DNA of 43,767 bases from the NCBI GenBank assembly GCA_015064785.1, contig SVRM01000025.1, positions 1-43,767 of the forward strand. Direction: 5' to 3'. Under the pieces are notes generated by a model. The model saw only the letters and a list, made by a program, of their open reading frames with translations, had not been told where the DNA came from and made no database searches. Both the position numbers and the translations under genes were made by a program. This document shows, in pieces, positions 17,555 through 25,632 of this stretch. The DNA is from Oscillospiraceae bacterium (GTDB lineage: Bacteria > Bacillota > Clostridia > Oscillospirales > CAG-272). Within the stretch, counting starts at the first letter, position 1. Every line of letters starts with the position of its first letter.

Positions 17555-18430
17555 TTGAAACGCATTGTTACCATTCAGGACATCTCCTGCGTCGGACGGT
17601 GTTCTCTGACCGTCGCTCTGCCGATCATTTCTGCCCTCGGCATTGAATGTGCGGTGATTCCGACGGCGGTTCTGTCCAACCACACCGCGTTCAGCGGCTT
17701 TACCTTCTGCGATCTGACCGATCAGATTACGCCGATTGTCGATCAGTGGCAGCGGGAAGGTCTGACCTTTGATGCGGTCTATACCGGCTATCTCGGCTCG
17801 TTTGAGCAGATCCGCATCGTGTCGCACGTCATCGATGTACTGAAGCAGACCAATCCCGAACTGCGTGTATTTGTGGACCCGGCAATGGCCGATTTCGGAA
17901 AGCTGTATACCGGCTTTGACGAAGCATTTGCACGTGAAATGACCTCTCTCTGCAAAAAAGCGGATATCATTCTGCCCAATCTGACGGAAGCGTCCTATAT
18001 GCTTGACATCCCGTATCCGGCATCCGGATGCTCCGAGGATGAATACAAGACGATTCTGCGAAAACTATCCGCACTGGGCTGTCCGACGACCGTTCTGACC
18101 GGCGTTTCCTTACATGAAAACAGAATCGGCGCTATGTCGTACGACAGGAATTCCGACACCTTTGCACTCTATGAAAACGAACATCTTGCGGCGCAGTTCC
18201 ACGGCACCGGCGATATTTTTGCGTCGGTTGTCACGGGTGCGGTTACACGCGGCATGACAGTACCGGATGCGCTGACGCTGGCGGTGGACTTCACGCTTGC
18301 CTGCATCCGCGAAACCTGTGCCGATCCCGATCACCGCTGGTACGGCGTCAATTTTGAGCCGGTACTCGGAATGCTGACCGCAGCGGCTCACGATCTGAAA
18401 AACCGATTCTCCGGGGAGTGTCCATCATGA
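17555..18430 (+). CDS. Pyridoxal/pyridoxamine kinase-like protein (PfkB fold)
   Basis: The 291-residue protein starts MKRIVTIQDISCVGRCSLT, the typical PdxY/PdxK opening. It also shows AVLSNHTAFSG, VYTGYLGS, VFVDPAMADFGKLY and a C-terminal GTGDIFASVV segment with the catalytic Asp, so it should phosphorylate pyridoxal or pyridoxamine to the 5-phosphate. The initiation codon is TTG at 17555. An in-frame stop lies three codons upstream, which leaves no other choice, and no good ribosome site is visible, so it probably relies on coupling with the kinase gene before it. The next gene overlaps by 4 bp. Confidence 0.85.
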   Translation: MKRIVTIQDISCVGRCSLTVALPIISALGIECAVIPTAVLSNHTAFSGFTFCDLTDQITPIVDQWQREGLTFDAVYTGYLGSFEQIRIVSHVIDVLKQTNPELRVFVDPAMADFGKLYTGFDEAFAREMTSLCKKADIILPNLTEASYMLDIPYPASGCSEDEYKTILRKLSALGCPTTVLTGVSLHENRIGAMSYDRNSDTFALYENEHLAAQFHGTGDIFASVVTGAVTRGMTVPDALTLAVDFTLACIRETCADPDHRWYGVNFEPVLGMLTAAAHDLKNRFSGECPS

Positions 18431-19266
18431 GAATTGACAATCAAACGATGATCGATGCACTGGATGCCGCAGACCGCATCCGGAATTATCACTGGTGTAC
18501 CGATCTGACGCTTGCGGGCGAGGACTATAAGGTCAGCGAAATTGTTTGCTTTATCCGCAAAGCGTCCGATCCGCTCGCCGATTTCATCCAGGTGAAACAG
18601 TACGATGTCGGCTTTTTGCTGATTCTTCTCTATACCGAAGAACAGGAGCTGATCGCGGAATGCATGGACTATGTGGACACGGTAAAGGATGCTTTTGAGG
18701 AAATCGAGCTTCGGACGCCCCATCCCGCTGTTTTGCAGCTGCCGATCATCCAAAACCGTTATACCCTTACACCCCCGGCGTATCCGGCAAGTCCGGTTTA
18801 TTACATCCATGCTGCCAATCAATTACCGTCGGTACAGTCCCATCCGGGGGCATCGGTCTCGCTGTACTGCGAAGCTGACAAAGCGGAGATTGCAAAAGCC
18901 GTTGCCGCAGGGAACCTCGACTGCGAATCGATGAATGCTGATATGTTTGTTCCGTGTACCGTCTTTTCGGATGTCCGATGGTATATTCTGCGCGTCGGCG
19001 GCGAAATTGCAGGGTATCTGCGTGCGGAGTGCGGCTATGCGAATATCTATGACATCGGATGGCTTTATGTGGAGCCGCGATTCCGGGGTCACGGATATGC
19101 CTGTGATCTGGTGATGTATTTTTCAAAGGATCTGTTTTCACGCGGTGCCATTCCGCATTACGGGTATGCCATTTCCGGTGCATCCGAACGGGTCGCCCAA
19201 AAATGCGGATATACCTGTGACCAGACCGCACTTTCCTGTCATCAGCTTCAGCCAATACAAAATTAA
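18427..19266 (+). CDS. GNAT-family N-acetyltransferase
   Basis: The 279-residue protein has a GNAT domain in its C-terminal half: WLYVEPRFRGHGYACDLVMY carries the acetyl-CoA-binding R/Q-x-x-G-x-G/A turn (RGHGYA), preceded by GEIAGYLRAECGYANIYDIG. The first about 130 residues are a separate mostly helical or mixed domain I do not recognise. The ATG at 18427 overlaps the upstream stop (ATGA) and follows GGGGAG, so it is translationally coupled. The acceptor substrate is unknown. Confidence 0.8.
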   Translation: MRIDNQTMIDALDAADRIRNYHWCTDLTLAGEDYKVSEIVCFIRKASDPLADFIQVKQYDVGFLLILLYTEEQELIAECMDYVDTVKDAFEEIELRTPHPAVLQLPIIQNRYTLTPPAYPASPVYYIHAANQLPSVQSHPGASVSLYCEADKAEIAKAVAAGNLDCESMNADMFVPCTVFSDVRWYILRVGGEIAGYLRAECGYANIYDIGWLYVEPRFRGHGYACDLVMYFSKDLFSRGAIPHYGYAISGASERVAQKCGYTCDQTALSCHQLQPIQN

Positions 19267-19287
19267 TTATCAGGAGAGGAACCCAAC

Positions 19288-19926
19288 ATGAAAATTCTCT
19301 TTCAAGGTGATTCGATCACCGATACCGGCCGCAACACCGAACGCGGCAGTCTTCTGAACATCGGTCAGGGCTACGCCATGCTCTGTGCCGCAACCCTGGC
19401 GGCAAAATATCCGCAGCAGTTTTCCTTTATCAATCGCGGCATCAGCGGCAACCGTATTGTCGATGTATATGCGCGCATCAAGGCGGACTGCTGGAATCTT
19501 GAACCGGATGTGCTATCGATTCTGATCGGCGTCAATGATGTCTGGCATGAGCTTGGCGGACAGAACGGCGTCGATGCAGAGCGGTTCTTCCGTGTTTACA
19601 AAATGCTCGTGGAAGATACAAAGAAAGCACTTCCCAATGTCCGCACGATTTTAATGGAGCCGTTTGTTCTCAACTGCGGTGCGACAGCAGACAACTGGGA
19701 TTATTTCAAAACAGAAACCGCGCTTCGTGCCGATGCGGTGAAAACAATTGCCGCAGAATGCGGACAAATTTTCCTGCCGCTGCAAGCAATGCTTGATCAC
19801 GCATGTGCGCTTGCGCCGGCGGAATACTGGGTCGGTGACGGTGTTCATCCGACCGTTGCCGGTCACAAGCTGATTGCGGATGCATGGATGCGGACGTTCG
19901 AGGAACAGATTCTGATCAAGGCTTAA
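19288..19926 (+). CDS. SGNH/GDSL-family hydrolase
   Basis: The 212-residue protein shows all four SGNH blocks: GDSIT at 7-11 (Ser nucleophile), GISGN (oxyanion Gly/Asn), GVND, and DGVHPT near the C-terminus (catalytic Asp and His). It has no signal peptide, so it acts in the cytoplasm, probably as an acetyl-esterase or lysophospholipase-like enzyme; carbohydrate de-acetylation fits the glycan-degrading gene set. GGAGAGGA precedes the ATG. It is the last gene before a strong terminator. Confidence 0.87.
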   Translation: MKILFQGDSITDTGRNTERGSLLNIGQGYAMLCAATLAAKYPQQFSFINRGISGNRIVDVYARIKADCWNLEPDVLSILIGVNDVWHELGGQNGVDAERFFRVYKMLVEDTKKALPNVRTILMEPFVLNCGATADNWDYFKTETALRADAVKTIAAECGQIFLPLQAMLDHACALAPAEYWVGDGVHPTVAGHKLIADAWMRTFEEQILIKA

Positions 19927-19948
19927 AATATTGTCATATAAACAGCCA

Positions 19949-19989
19949 CAGGCGATGCAGTTTGATTCTGCATCGCCTGTCGTTTTTTT
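19949..19989 (+). terminator. Rho-independent terminator between convergent genes
   Basis: CAGGCGATGCAG (19949-19960) and CTGCATCGCCTG (19968-19979) form a perfect 12-bp stem, followed by TTTTTTT (19983-19989). On the minus strand the T-tract is missing, so it mainly serves the plus-strand gene. Confidence 0.92.
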
Positions 19990-19998
19990 GATTCATGC

Positions 19999-22209
19999 TC
20001 AGATCGCCGCGGTAATGCAGTTTTCTCCTGCATCAAGAATGATCTCCTTGTCACCAAAGCGGAAGACCGCGTTGAGATTTTCGGGAATGGTAATCACAAA
20101 GTCCGCGTAACCGTTCTTCTTTTCGTAGGACAACGAAATTTCACCCGCCGGAACGGTTCTCTTGCCGGAAACGGTATCCAGACCGTCAACCAGAACCGGT
20201 GCAATCAGAATGTTCTGATATCCGGCCTGATCGGCTTCTTCGCGGATGCCGAGAATATAATCGAACAGATAGGCGATTACCGCACCGAACATCGGGTGGT
20301 CGTGCGAGCGATCCCAGGTCGCATTCGGCCAGTTCTCCCAGATCGTGGTCGAACCCGCCCGGCGCATACCATCAAAGGAAATCGGATCGGTGGACATCAT
20401 CAGATCTGCCGCCAGCTGTGCATCCCCGTGCTCGAACAGGACGCGCGTAACGATATCCGTGCCGAAAATACCGGTGTCATATCTACCCAGCTCCCGGTAG
20501 TACTTGACCAGATTGTGATAGGTTCTCTCGTCTCCCAATCCCATATCGATCGCAAATGCATTGGCACCCTGGAAGCATCCGATGAAATTGCCGTCCCAGG
20601 TATTAAAGTATGCAGCCTTGACCGCGGCACGTCTTGCGGCAATGCGTTCCTCCAGCATCGGAATCTCGGTTTCGCGTCCGATCAGACGGCCGATTTCAAT
20701 CACGCGCTGCATGGATTTGATATAGAAATAGTTGTTGACAAATGCCGCCGGAAGCACGACCTGAATCGGTGCGCACCAGTCACCAAGACACCACTCACCG
20801 GCCTTATCGGATTCGACGAGATCGTTTTTCGAGTGTGCTTCGAGATAATCAAAATAGCGCAGCATCTGCGGGTACAGCCGCTCTGCATGGCTGATGTCGC
20901 CGTAATGCTTGTAATACATGTACGGAACCTCAACAATCGCGCATCCCCAGCCGCCGGGGCCGCCGCCGCATCGGGTATACGGTGCGGTATACTGCACATG
21001 ACCGGTATAAATGTCCTGGCAGTCGCCGATATCGTAAATCCACTTATCGTAAAATGCTTTTGCAGACAGCGTAGTCATCGCGGCATGACAAGCCAGCTGC
21101 CCGTCTCCGGTATAGCCTCGGCGCTCGATATGCGGACAGTCAGACGGAATACCGGCGTGCATATTCGATGTCTGTGTGTTCAGATATGCTTCATACATCC
21201 AGTTCAGCGTTTCATTGTTGGAGGTAAACGCAGAGTTGACCTTGACATCGGTATGGACACGGCGGACACCGATTACCTCGGCATTGCCTTGCACCGTGAA
21301 ATAGCGGAATGCAAACCAGGTAAAGCGCGGCATGACGATACGCTCCTCACCGTCGGAAACAACGGTAAACATCTGTCCGTAGCTGAAATTCATATCTGCG
21401 GAACCGTCCTCATGCCGCTCCTCGGCAAACCGCACCGTCACGACCTCGCCCTTCGCCGCCTTCAGCTTCAGAACCGGGTAGGAAGACATGTTACAGCCGG
21501 AATCGTAGTGACGGCCGTTCTCATTTTCGCACAAAAGTACGGCGGGAACCTCATACTGTGTCCGGTCAGCCGGGCAGTCAGTGAACAGATATTCTGTTTC
21601 CAGTGGTTCTGCGCGCTGTGCCGGTCCCCATGCACTGTCGTCAAAGTCCTTTGCGTAAATTGATTCGTCACAGGCGGTATAATCCTGATTTTCGTCGGTG
21701 GTGAAATGATAGGTTTTTACAAAGCTGTCTCCGATTTTGTCGTATGCAGAGGAGCAGACCTCCAATTCCCCATTTTCGTTCTCGACCGTCAGGCGATAAA
21801 TCGCCTTCGGATAGCCGTAGCGCTCCTCGTCAAAGGTATACCAGCCGCCGCCGAAATGGAGTGCCAGTACATTTTCGCCGCTTTCCAGCAGATCAGTGAC
21901 GTCATATTCCGGCACATAAATGCGGTGACCGGTCACCTTTTCTTCTCTGGGCCAGTTGCCGCGGGATTCGTAGTCTGTCGACAGCGGCAGGAACTGATCG
22001 TCTGTGACCTCTGTTCCGTTGATATAACAATGGAAGAAACCGAGTCCGATGACACGCAGAACGGCTTTTTTCGGCGTACCGCAGACGGTGATATGGCGCC
22101 TCAACACCGGGAAATGCGGAACGCCGTTGGCATCCGGCTTCCGTGCGGTGTTGGCATAAGCTCCGGCACATACCCAAAGGGCATCACCAAACACTTCATA
22201 CTGTTTCAT
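19999..22209 (-). CDS. GH78 alpha-L-rhamnosidase
   Basis: The 736-residue protein removes terminal alpha-L-rhamnose from glycosides or pectic side chains. The (alpha/alpha)6 barrel carries DCPHIERRGYTGDGQ, with Asp357, the general acid Glu362 and Asp369, and TTIWENW with Glu625 as the likely catalytic base; the spacing of the first three agrees with studied GH78 enzymes. The N-terminal part holds beta domains of the Bac_rhamnosid_N type (FHCYINGTEV). No signal peptide is seen, so it is intracellular and needs an uptake system. The ATG at 22209 follows GAGAGG. An iteron of the neighbouring replicon lies 75 bp upstream of the start, inside the presumed promoter region. Confidence 0.9.
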   Translation of the reverse strand: MKQYEVFGDALWVCAGAYANTARKPDANGVPHFPVLRRHITVCGTPKKAVLRVIGLGFFHCYINGTEVTDDQFLPLSTDYESRGNWPREEKVTGHRIYVPEYDVTDLLESGENVLALHFGGGWYTFDEERYGYPKAIYRLTVENENGELEVCSSAYDKIGDSFVKTYHFTTDENQDYTACDESIYAKDFDDSAWGPAQRAEPLETEYLFTDCPADRTQYEVPAVLLCENENGRHYDSGCNMSSYPVLKLKAAKGEVVTVRFAEERHEDGSADMNFSYGQMFTVVSDGEERIVMPRFTWFAFRYFTVQGNAEVIGVRRVHTDVKVNSAFTSNNETLNWMYEAYLNTQTSNMHAGIPSDCPHIERRGYTGDGQLACHAAMTTLSAKAFYDKWIYDIGDCQDIYTGHVQYTAPYTRCGGGPGGWGCAIVEVPYMYYKHYGDISHAERLYPQMLRYFDYLEAHSKNDLVESDKAGEWCLGDWCAPIQVVLPAAFVNNYFYIKSMQRVIEIGRLIGRETEIPMLEERIAARRAAVKAAYFNTWDGNFIGCFQGANAFAIDMGLGDERTYHNLVKYYRELGRYDTGIFGTDIVTRVLFEHGDAQLAADLMMSTDPISFDGMRRAGSTTIWENWPNATWDRSHDHPMFGAVIAYLFDYILGIREEADQAGYQNILIAPVLVDGLDTVSGKRTVPAGEISLSYEKKNGYADFVITIPENLNAVFRFGDKEIILDAGENCITAAI

Positions 22210-22283
22210 ATGGATCCTCTCTTTCTGTTTACCGTGCACGGATGCCACATGTGCAATGTTAAATCCGTGCGCTTTCTGTATGA

Positions 22284-22307
22284 ATGTCCCTTGTTATTGG
22301 GGGTAAA
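22284..22307 (-). repeat. Lone inverted iteron copy upstream of the rhamnosidase
   Basis: Read on the minus strand, this 24-bp site has the iteron core CCCCCAATAACAAGGGACAT, the same core as the copies at 27341 and 27526. It marks the left edge of the plasmid-like block, opposite in orientation to most of the main array and 4.5 kb from it. Confidence 0.85.
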
Positions 22308-22334
22308 TCAACAATTCGGGACATCAAGTTTTTA

Positions 22335-22388
22335 TGTTTATCGTTAAACACTGCTATGTGTATCGCTCCACACATGCATTTTTGCATG
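22335..22388. repeat. Three consecutive short inverted repeats
   Basis: TGTTTA/TAAACA (22335-22350, loop TCGT), ATGTGT/ACACAT (22356-22375) and CATGCA/TGCATG (22373-22388, loop TTTT) follow one another between the rhamnosidase start and the orf131 stop. They may be protein-binding sites or a weak terminator for the par operon. No consensus promoter for the rhamnosidase gene was found here. Confidence 0.5.
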
Positions 22389-22460
22389 GAATTCATTGAG
22401 TTTTCAAATTCCTGCAACAATTATGATGCGGTGATAACGCGATTTTCTTTCCGGTGAAAA

Positions 22461-22856
22461 TCAGATCATACCGATTTCCTCAAAGTACTGCATCAGAATT
22501 GCTGTGCGGAAATCTCTTGTCGACAGGTTACAGTTCATCGCCATCAGCTCCAGCATCCGATCCCTGGTACGGTCCACGGTGATCTGCATCGCGCGACCAA
22601 GGACACTGCCTTCGGCATTTCTGCCGAGCGCAATGAAATACGGAATTTCGATGCCGGAAAACCCGAGCATCTCCTCCGTGATCTCATCAATCACGGCACC
22701 TTCGCGTTCCAGACGCTCCAAAAACCGATTCTGAATCCACGTCACAGCCGCGGCACGCTTCATGCCCGTCTGCCTGGAAAATGCTTCCAGCAATTCGTCG
22801 ACCCGTTTGTGAAACCGCACATAAACGGTTTTATGCTCCGGTGCCGCTGGTCTCAT
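22461..22856 (-). CDS. Third gene of the par operon, unknown (131 aa)
   Basis: This 131-residue basic/acidic protein begins MRPAAPEHKTVYVRFHKRVDELLEAF. The start overlaps the parB stop by 4 bp (ATGA), so it is translationally coupled and part of the segregation operon. The opening strand VYVRFHKRVDELLEAFSRQTGMKRAAAVTWIQNRF looks like a ribbon-helix-helix unit, a fold typical of par operon regulators, but this is only a visual impression. The second half (VLGRAMQITVDRTRDRMLELM) is unrecognised. It is a candidate for an accessory partition protein or repressor that reads the 25378-25459 palindromes. Confidence 0.65.
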   Translation of the reverse strand: MRPAAPEHKTVYVRFHKRVDELLEAFSRQTGMKRAAAVTWIQNRFLERLEREGAVIDEITEEMLGFSGIEIPYFIALGRNAEGSVLGRAMQITVDRTRDRMLELMAMNCNLSTRDFRTAILMQYFEEIGMI

Positions 22857-24124
22857 GTAATACCCCGTTCAAGCAAACGGATTACACTGTCCAGTGCCTG
22901 CCGCAGTGCGCGCATCCGTTCCAGCGTCACCCGTTTTCCGGCATCATCCATTTTTAGCATCCGGTTGACACTGGTTTTGGAGGTAATCCCCGTCACGCTG
23001 CTTTCCGCTTTTTTCAGTCCTTTGTTGATCATCGCGGCAATGTCATCGGTGACAGCACTGCCGGTTTTGGGTGAAACACCGATTTCGGACAGCTTATCCT
23101 CGCTCTTTTTGAGTGCCGCCTTCGCGTTGGAAATCGTATTTGCATACATGCGTTTCTGCTGTTCCAGATCACCGAGCGTCTTGCGGACAACTTCCATCTG
23201 CTGTTCCATTTCCTCGGAGGCCTCACCCGCTTCAGCCATCGCCCGGAGTGCGGACAGTGACAGCTGTGCCTCGGCAATTTCCTCATCGACCTCACGCATC
23301 CCGCGCATCCGCTGTTCGACCTGCGCATTCAGCTCAGCAATCGTTTTTGTTGCAACAAACAGTTTATCGTTAACATCACGCAATTCTGCTGCACCGATTT
23401 CATATGCCGAAGCCAGGTTCTGCGCCAGAATCATCTGCACATCTTCCGGCAGTCTGGCATACTGTACTGCCTGATTCTTCGGAATCAGATCGCGGTCGAG
23501 CAATGCCAGAATATCCGGATGCAGGCGCGTTTCCACCATCACGTTCTTTTCCAGAAGCTTATCACTGACGCCGGTATATTTTTCCGCCAGCACCACAGCA
23601 TCCCGCTCGTTTACGCCGCCTTTTTTGCGCAGATTCTCGATAAAGCGGTACGTCGCTTTACGGAACCGCCGTTCATCCTGCATTCCGCCGCGCGTTTGCA
23701 GGTTCGCCGCGTCCAGAACAAGCATTTCATCCAGTGCATCCAGTCCGGTCAGTACCTTGCAGAGAATGACGGCATATTTGTTTTCCTGCCGTTCGCGATA
23801 CAGCCAGGATACAGCCTTGTAACGGCGTTCCCCGGAGAGAATGACAAACTTTCCGGTTTCGCGTGTTCTGTCCGACACGACGATATTGTGAAGCAGACCG
23901 TTGCGTTCAATGTCGCGTGCCAGCTCCTCAATTTCCTCGTCGGTATCTTCTGTGGAATAGTCGTTTTCGGGATTCAGTTCGATCATTTGCAGCGGGATCG
24001 AACGGTAATCGTCGGAATCTGTGCCGAGGGAGCGGTTAATCAGGGTTTTCGCATCGTGCAGAGGATCGCTCTGCGGAATGGATCCCAGCCCCATATCCAT
24101 ATCAGTCAGTTTGATTTTTGCCAT
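22853..24124 (-). CDS. parB: ParB/RepB-family partition protein
   Basis: The 423-residue protein has the ParB N-terminal CTPase/nuclease-like domain: IPLQMIELNPENDY, ELARDIERNGLLHNIVV, and the box FVILSGERRYKAVSWL (GERR motif, which binds CTP and clamps DNA). A helix-turn-helix-like region follows at about 170-235 (LAEKYTGVSDKLLEKNVMV). A long coiled coil runs from about 255 to 350 before a C-terminal helical domain, making it longer than chromosomal Spo0J (about 290). GAGGAGG precedes the ATG, 5 bp after parA. It should load at a centromere near the replicon; the likely site is the palindrome group at 25378-25459. Confidence 0.88.
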   Translation of the reverse strand: MAKIKLTDMDMGLGSIPQSDPLHDAKTLINRSLGTDSDDYRSIPLQMIELNPENDYSTEDTDEEIEELARDIERNGLLHNIVVSDRTRETGKFVILSGERRYKAVSWLYRERQENKYAVILCKVLTGLDALDEMLVLDAANLQTRGGMQDERRFRKATYRFIENLRKKGGVNERDAVVLAEKYTGVSDKLLEKNVMVETRLHPDILALLDRDLIPKNQAVQYARLPEDVQMILAQNLASAYEIGAAELRDVNDKLFVATKTIAELNAQVEQRMRGMREVDEEIAEAQLSLSALRAMAEAGEASEEMEQQMEVVRKTLGDLEQQKRMYANTISNAKAALKKSEDKLSEIGVSPKTGSAVTDDIAAMINKGLKKAESSVTGITSKTSVNRMLKMDDAGKRVTLERMRALRQALDSVIRLLERGIT

Positions 24125-24129
24125 GTCCG

Positions 24130-25092
24130 TTACGCCTCCTCTCCGTGGTCTGCGGGTTGTGCGGCAGATTCGCCGCGCTCATATGCCTCCAGACGCTCCA
24201 TCACTTCATAGTACAGTGCCTTGTAGTCCTTGGCAGGATTGCTTTTCGGTTCTTCAATGACAACCGGTCCGCCGAGTGTCGCGTCGTTGACAGCCTGTCC
24301 CTTGCGGATTTCGGTGTTCAGCTTCAGACCGGCATAAGCACCGGCGCAGAGGTTTTCACGCAGCACTTTCGTAAAGGTCACTTTCTCCACGATCGTCAGC
24401 AGAATACCGAGTACATTGATCGTCATATCGTTCTCGCGCATCATTGTTTCGATCAGACGGTACGTTTCATTCAGACTGTCGATCGAATATTTATCGGGAT
24501 GAAGCGGAATGATGACATGATCCGCCGCGTATATGCCGGAAAGCGAGAAGGTATTCTTTCCGGGCGGGGTATCGATGATGACAAAATCATAGCAGACCCG
24601 TTCGATGTTTTGCAGAATCGCCGACAGAAATGCGTAAGCCGGAAAATTCCGCGTCTTATGTAAAATTTCCGCCTGATCGGGAATCATCAGCGAAAATCCG
24701 CTGCATGGAAGGATATCAACATTCGGCAGCATCGTCTGATGAATGAAATGATCGGTTGTGCAGCCGGGAAAGCCGAAGGTGCGGTATGCATCAAACAGCG
24801 CGGCATTGTTGAAGGCTTCTCTGTTTTTTCCGGTTGCCGACAACGTCGAGTTGCCCTGTTCGTCCATGTCGACAAGCAATGTTCTTGCGCCATGCATACC
24901 CATTTCTGCCGCCAGATTGACCGCTGTTGTTGTTTTTGCGACGCCGCCCTTGGTGACGGCAACGGTTATCACAATCGGTTCGCTCCGATGCAGAAGCGGA
25001 GAGCGGCCGTGCTGTTCCGCAGATTCCTCCGTTTGAGCGGACACATCGGTTACGGAGGAGGGAATCACTTTTCGTTTATCATCGTTGAACAT
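24130..25092 (-). CDS. parA: ParA-family partition ATPase
   Basis: The 320-residue protein has the deviant Walker A KGGVAKTT at about 58-65, switch I region LLVDMDEQGNST and Walker B VIIDTPPGKN. ParA ATPases form a gradient on the nucleoid that moves ParB-bound DNA. The 45-residue N-terminal extension (FNDDKRKVIPSSVTD...) is short, without a clear DNA-binding helix-turn-helix, so self-repression may need ParB or orf131. The ATG at 25092 follows GAAAGGAAC; an upstream ATG at 25122 has no ribosome site. It is the first gene of a three-gene operon divergent from rep, the standard plasmid layout. Confidence 0.92.
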   Translation of the reverse strand: MFNDDKRKVIPSSVTDVSAQTEESAEQHGRSPLLHRSEPIVITVAVTKGGVAKTTTAVNLAAEMGMHGARTLLVDMDEQGNSTLSATGKNREAFNNAALFDAYRTFGFPGCTTDHFIHQTMLPNVDILPCSGFSLMIPDQAEILHKTRNFPAYAFLSAILQNIERVCYDFVIIDTPPGKNTFSLSGIYAADHVIIPLHPDKYSIDSLNETYRLIETMMRENDMTINVLGILLTIVEKVTFTKVLRENLCAGAYAGLKLNTEIRKGQAVNDATLGGPVVIEEPKSNPAKDYKALYYEVMERLEAYERGESAAQPADHGEEA

Positions 25093-25196
25093 GATAACTG
25101 TTCCTTTCGTATCATGATGCACCGGACACGGTTTTCGGAATCCTGCAATATTTATTCAAATTCCATTCCGGTCGGATGCGTGAATATCTAACTTAT

Positions 25197-25225
25197 ATTA
25201 TATCACAAACATTGCAATCCTGCAA
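25197..25225 (-). promoter_or_regulatory. Sigma-A promoter of the parA operon
   Basis: Minus strand: TTGCAG (25220-25225), 17-bp spacer, TATAAT (25197-25202). The leader to the ATG is about 100 nt. Confidence 0.88.
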
Positions 25226-25377
25226 GTTTTTTCATGAAATTCTGTCTGTTTTTTTCAAGACTTTTTTCATCGGTTTCCGCATATTTCCGGCTGTACAAAC
25301 GGTATTTTCATTTCTTTTTTATTGCAGCTTTTCGAAATCTCTTGTATTGTGCGGTGTATATCTGTGTGTAACGTTTT

Positions 25378-25459
25378 ATGTAAACCGATTCACGTCACAG
25401 TGTATGTCGAATGTGAATCGGTTCACATGTTTGTTTATCTTATGTGCATCGGTTCACAT
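25378..25459. repeat. Three 18-bp palindromic sites, candidate centromere/operator
   Basis: ATGTGAATCGGTTCACAT (25411-25428) is a perfect inverted repeat apart from its TCGG centre. A second copy with one substitution lies at 25442-25459, and a third, ATGTAAACCGATTCACGT in the opposite orientation, at 25378-25395. Starts are 33 and 31 bp apart, about three helical turns, so proteins would bind one face of the DNA. The group lies between the divergent parA and rep promoters. It is the best candidate for the plasmid-type parS or for a shared repressor operator. Confidence 0.8.
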
Positions 25460-25564
25460 ACCAAAACGTACGCTGCGAACAGCACCGTGTCCGGTCTGTT
25501 TCGATGTGTTTTTCTGTCTATGTCGGAAAAGTGCGGTTTTTCCGATGATTTTTGAGGTTTTCCC

Positions 25565-25593
25565 TTGCGTTTTCCGTCGTTTTATGTTATAAT
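25565..25593 (+). promoter_or_regulatory. Sigma-A promoter of rep
   Basis: TTGCGT (25565-25570), 17-bp spacer, extended TG-T-TATAAT (25588-25593), 40 bp before the rep ATG. The rest of the 540-bp parA-rep gap is AT-rich and contains the three palindromes. Confidence 0.85.
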
Positions 25594-25632
25594 ATTTATC
25601 CGAAATCAAGTGACGCGAGGAGGTGTCCGCAT

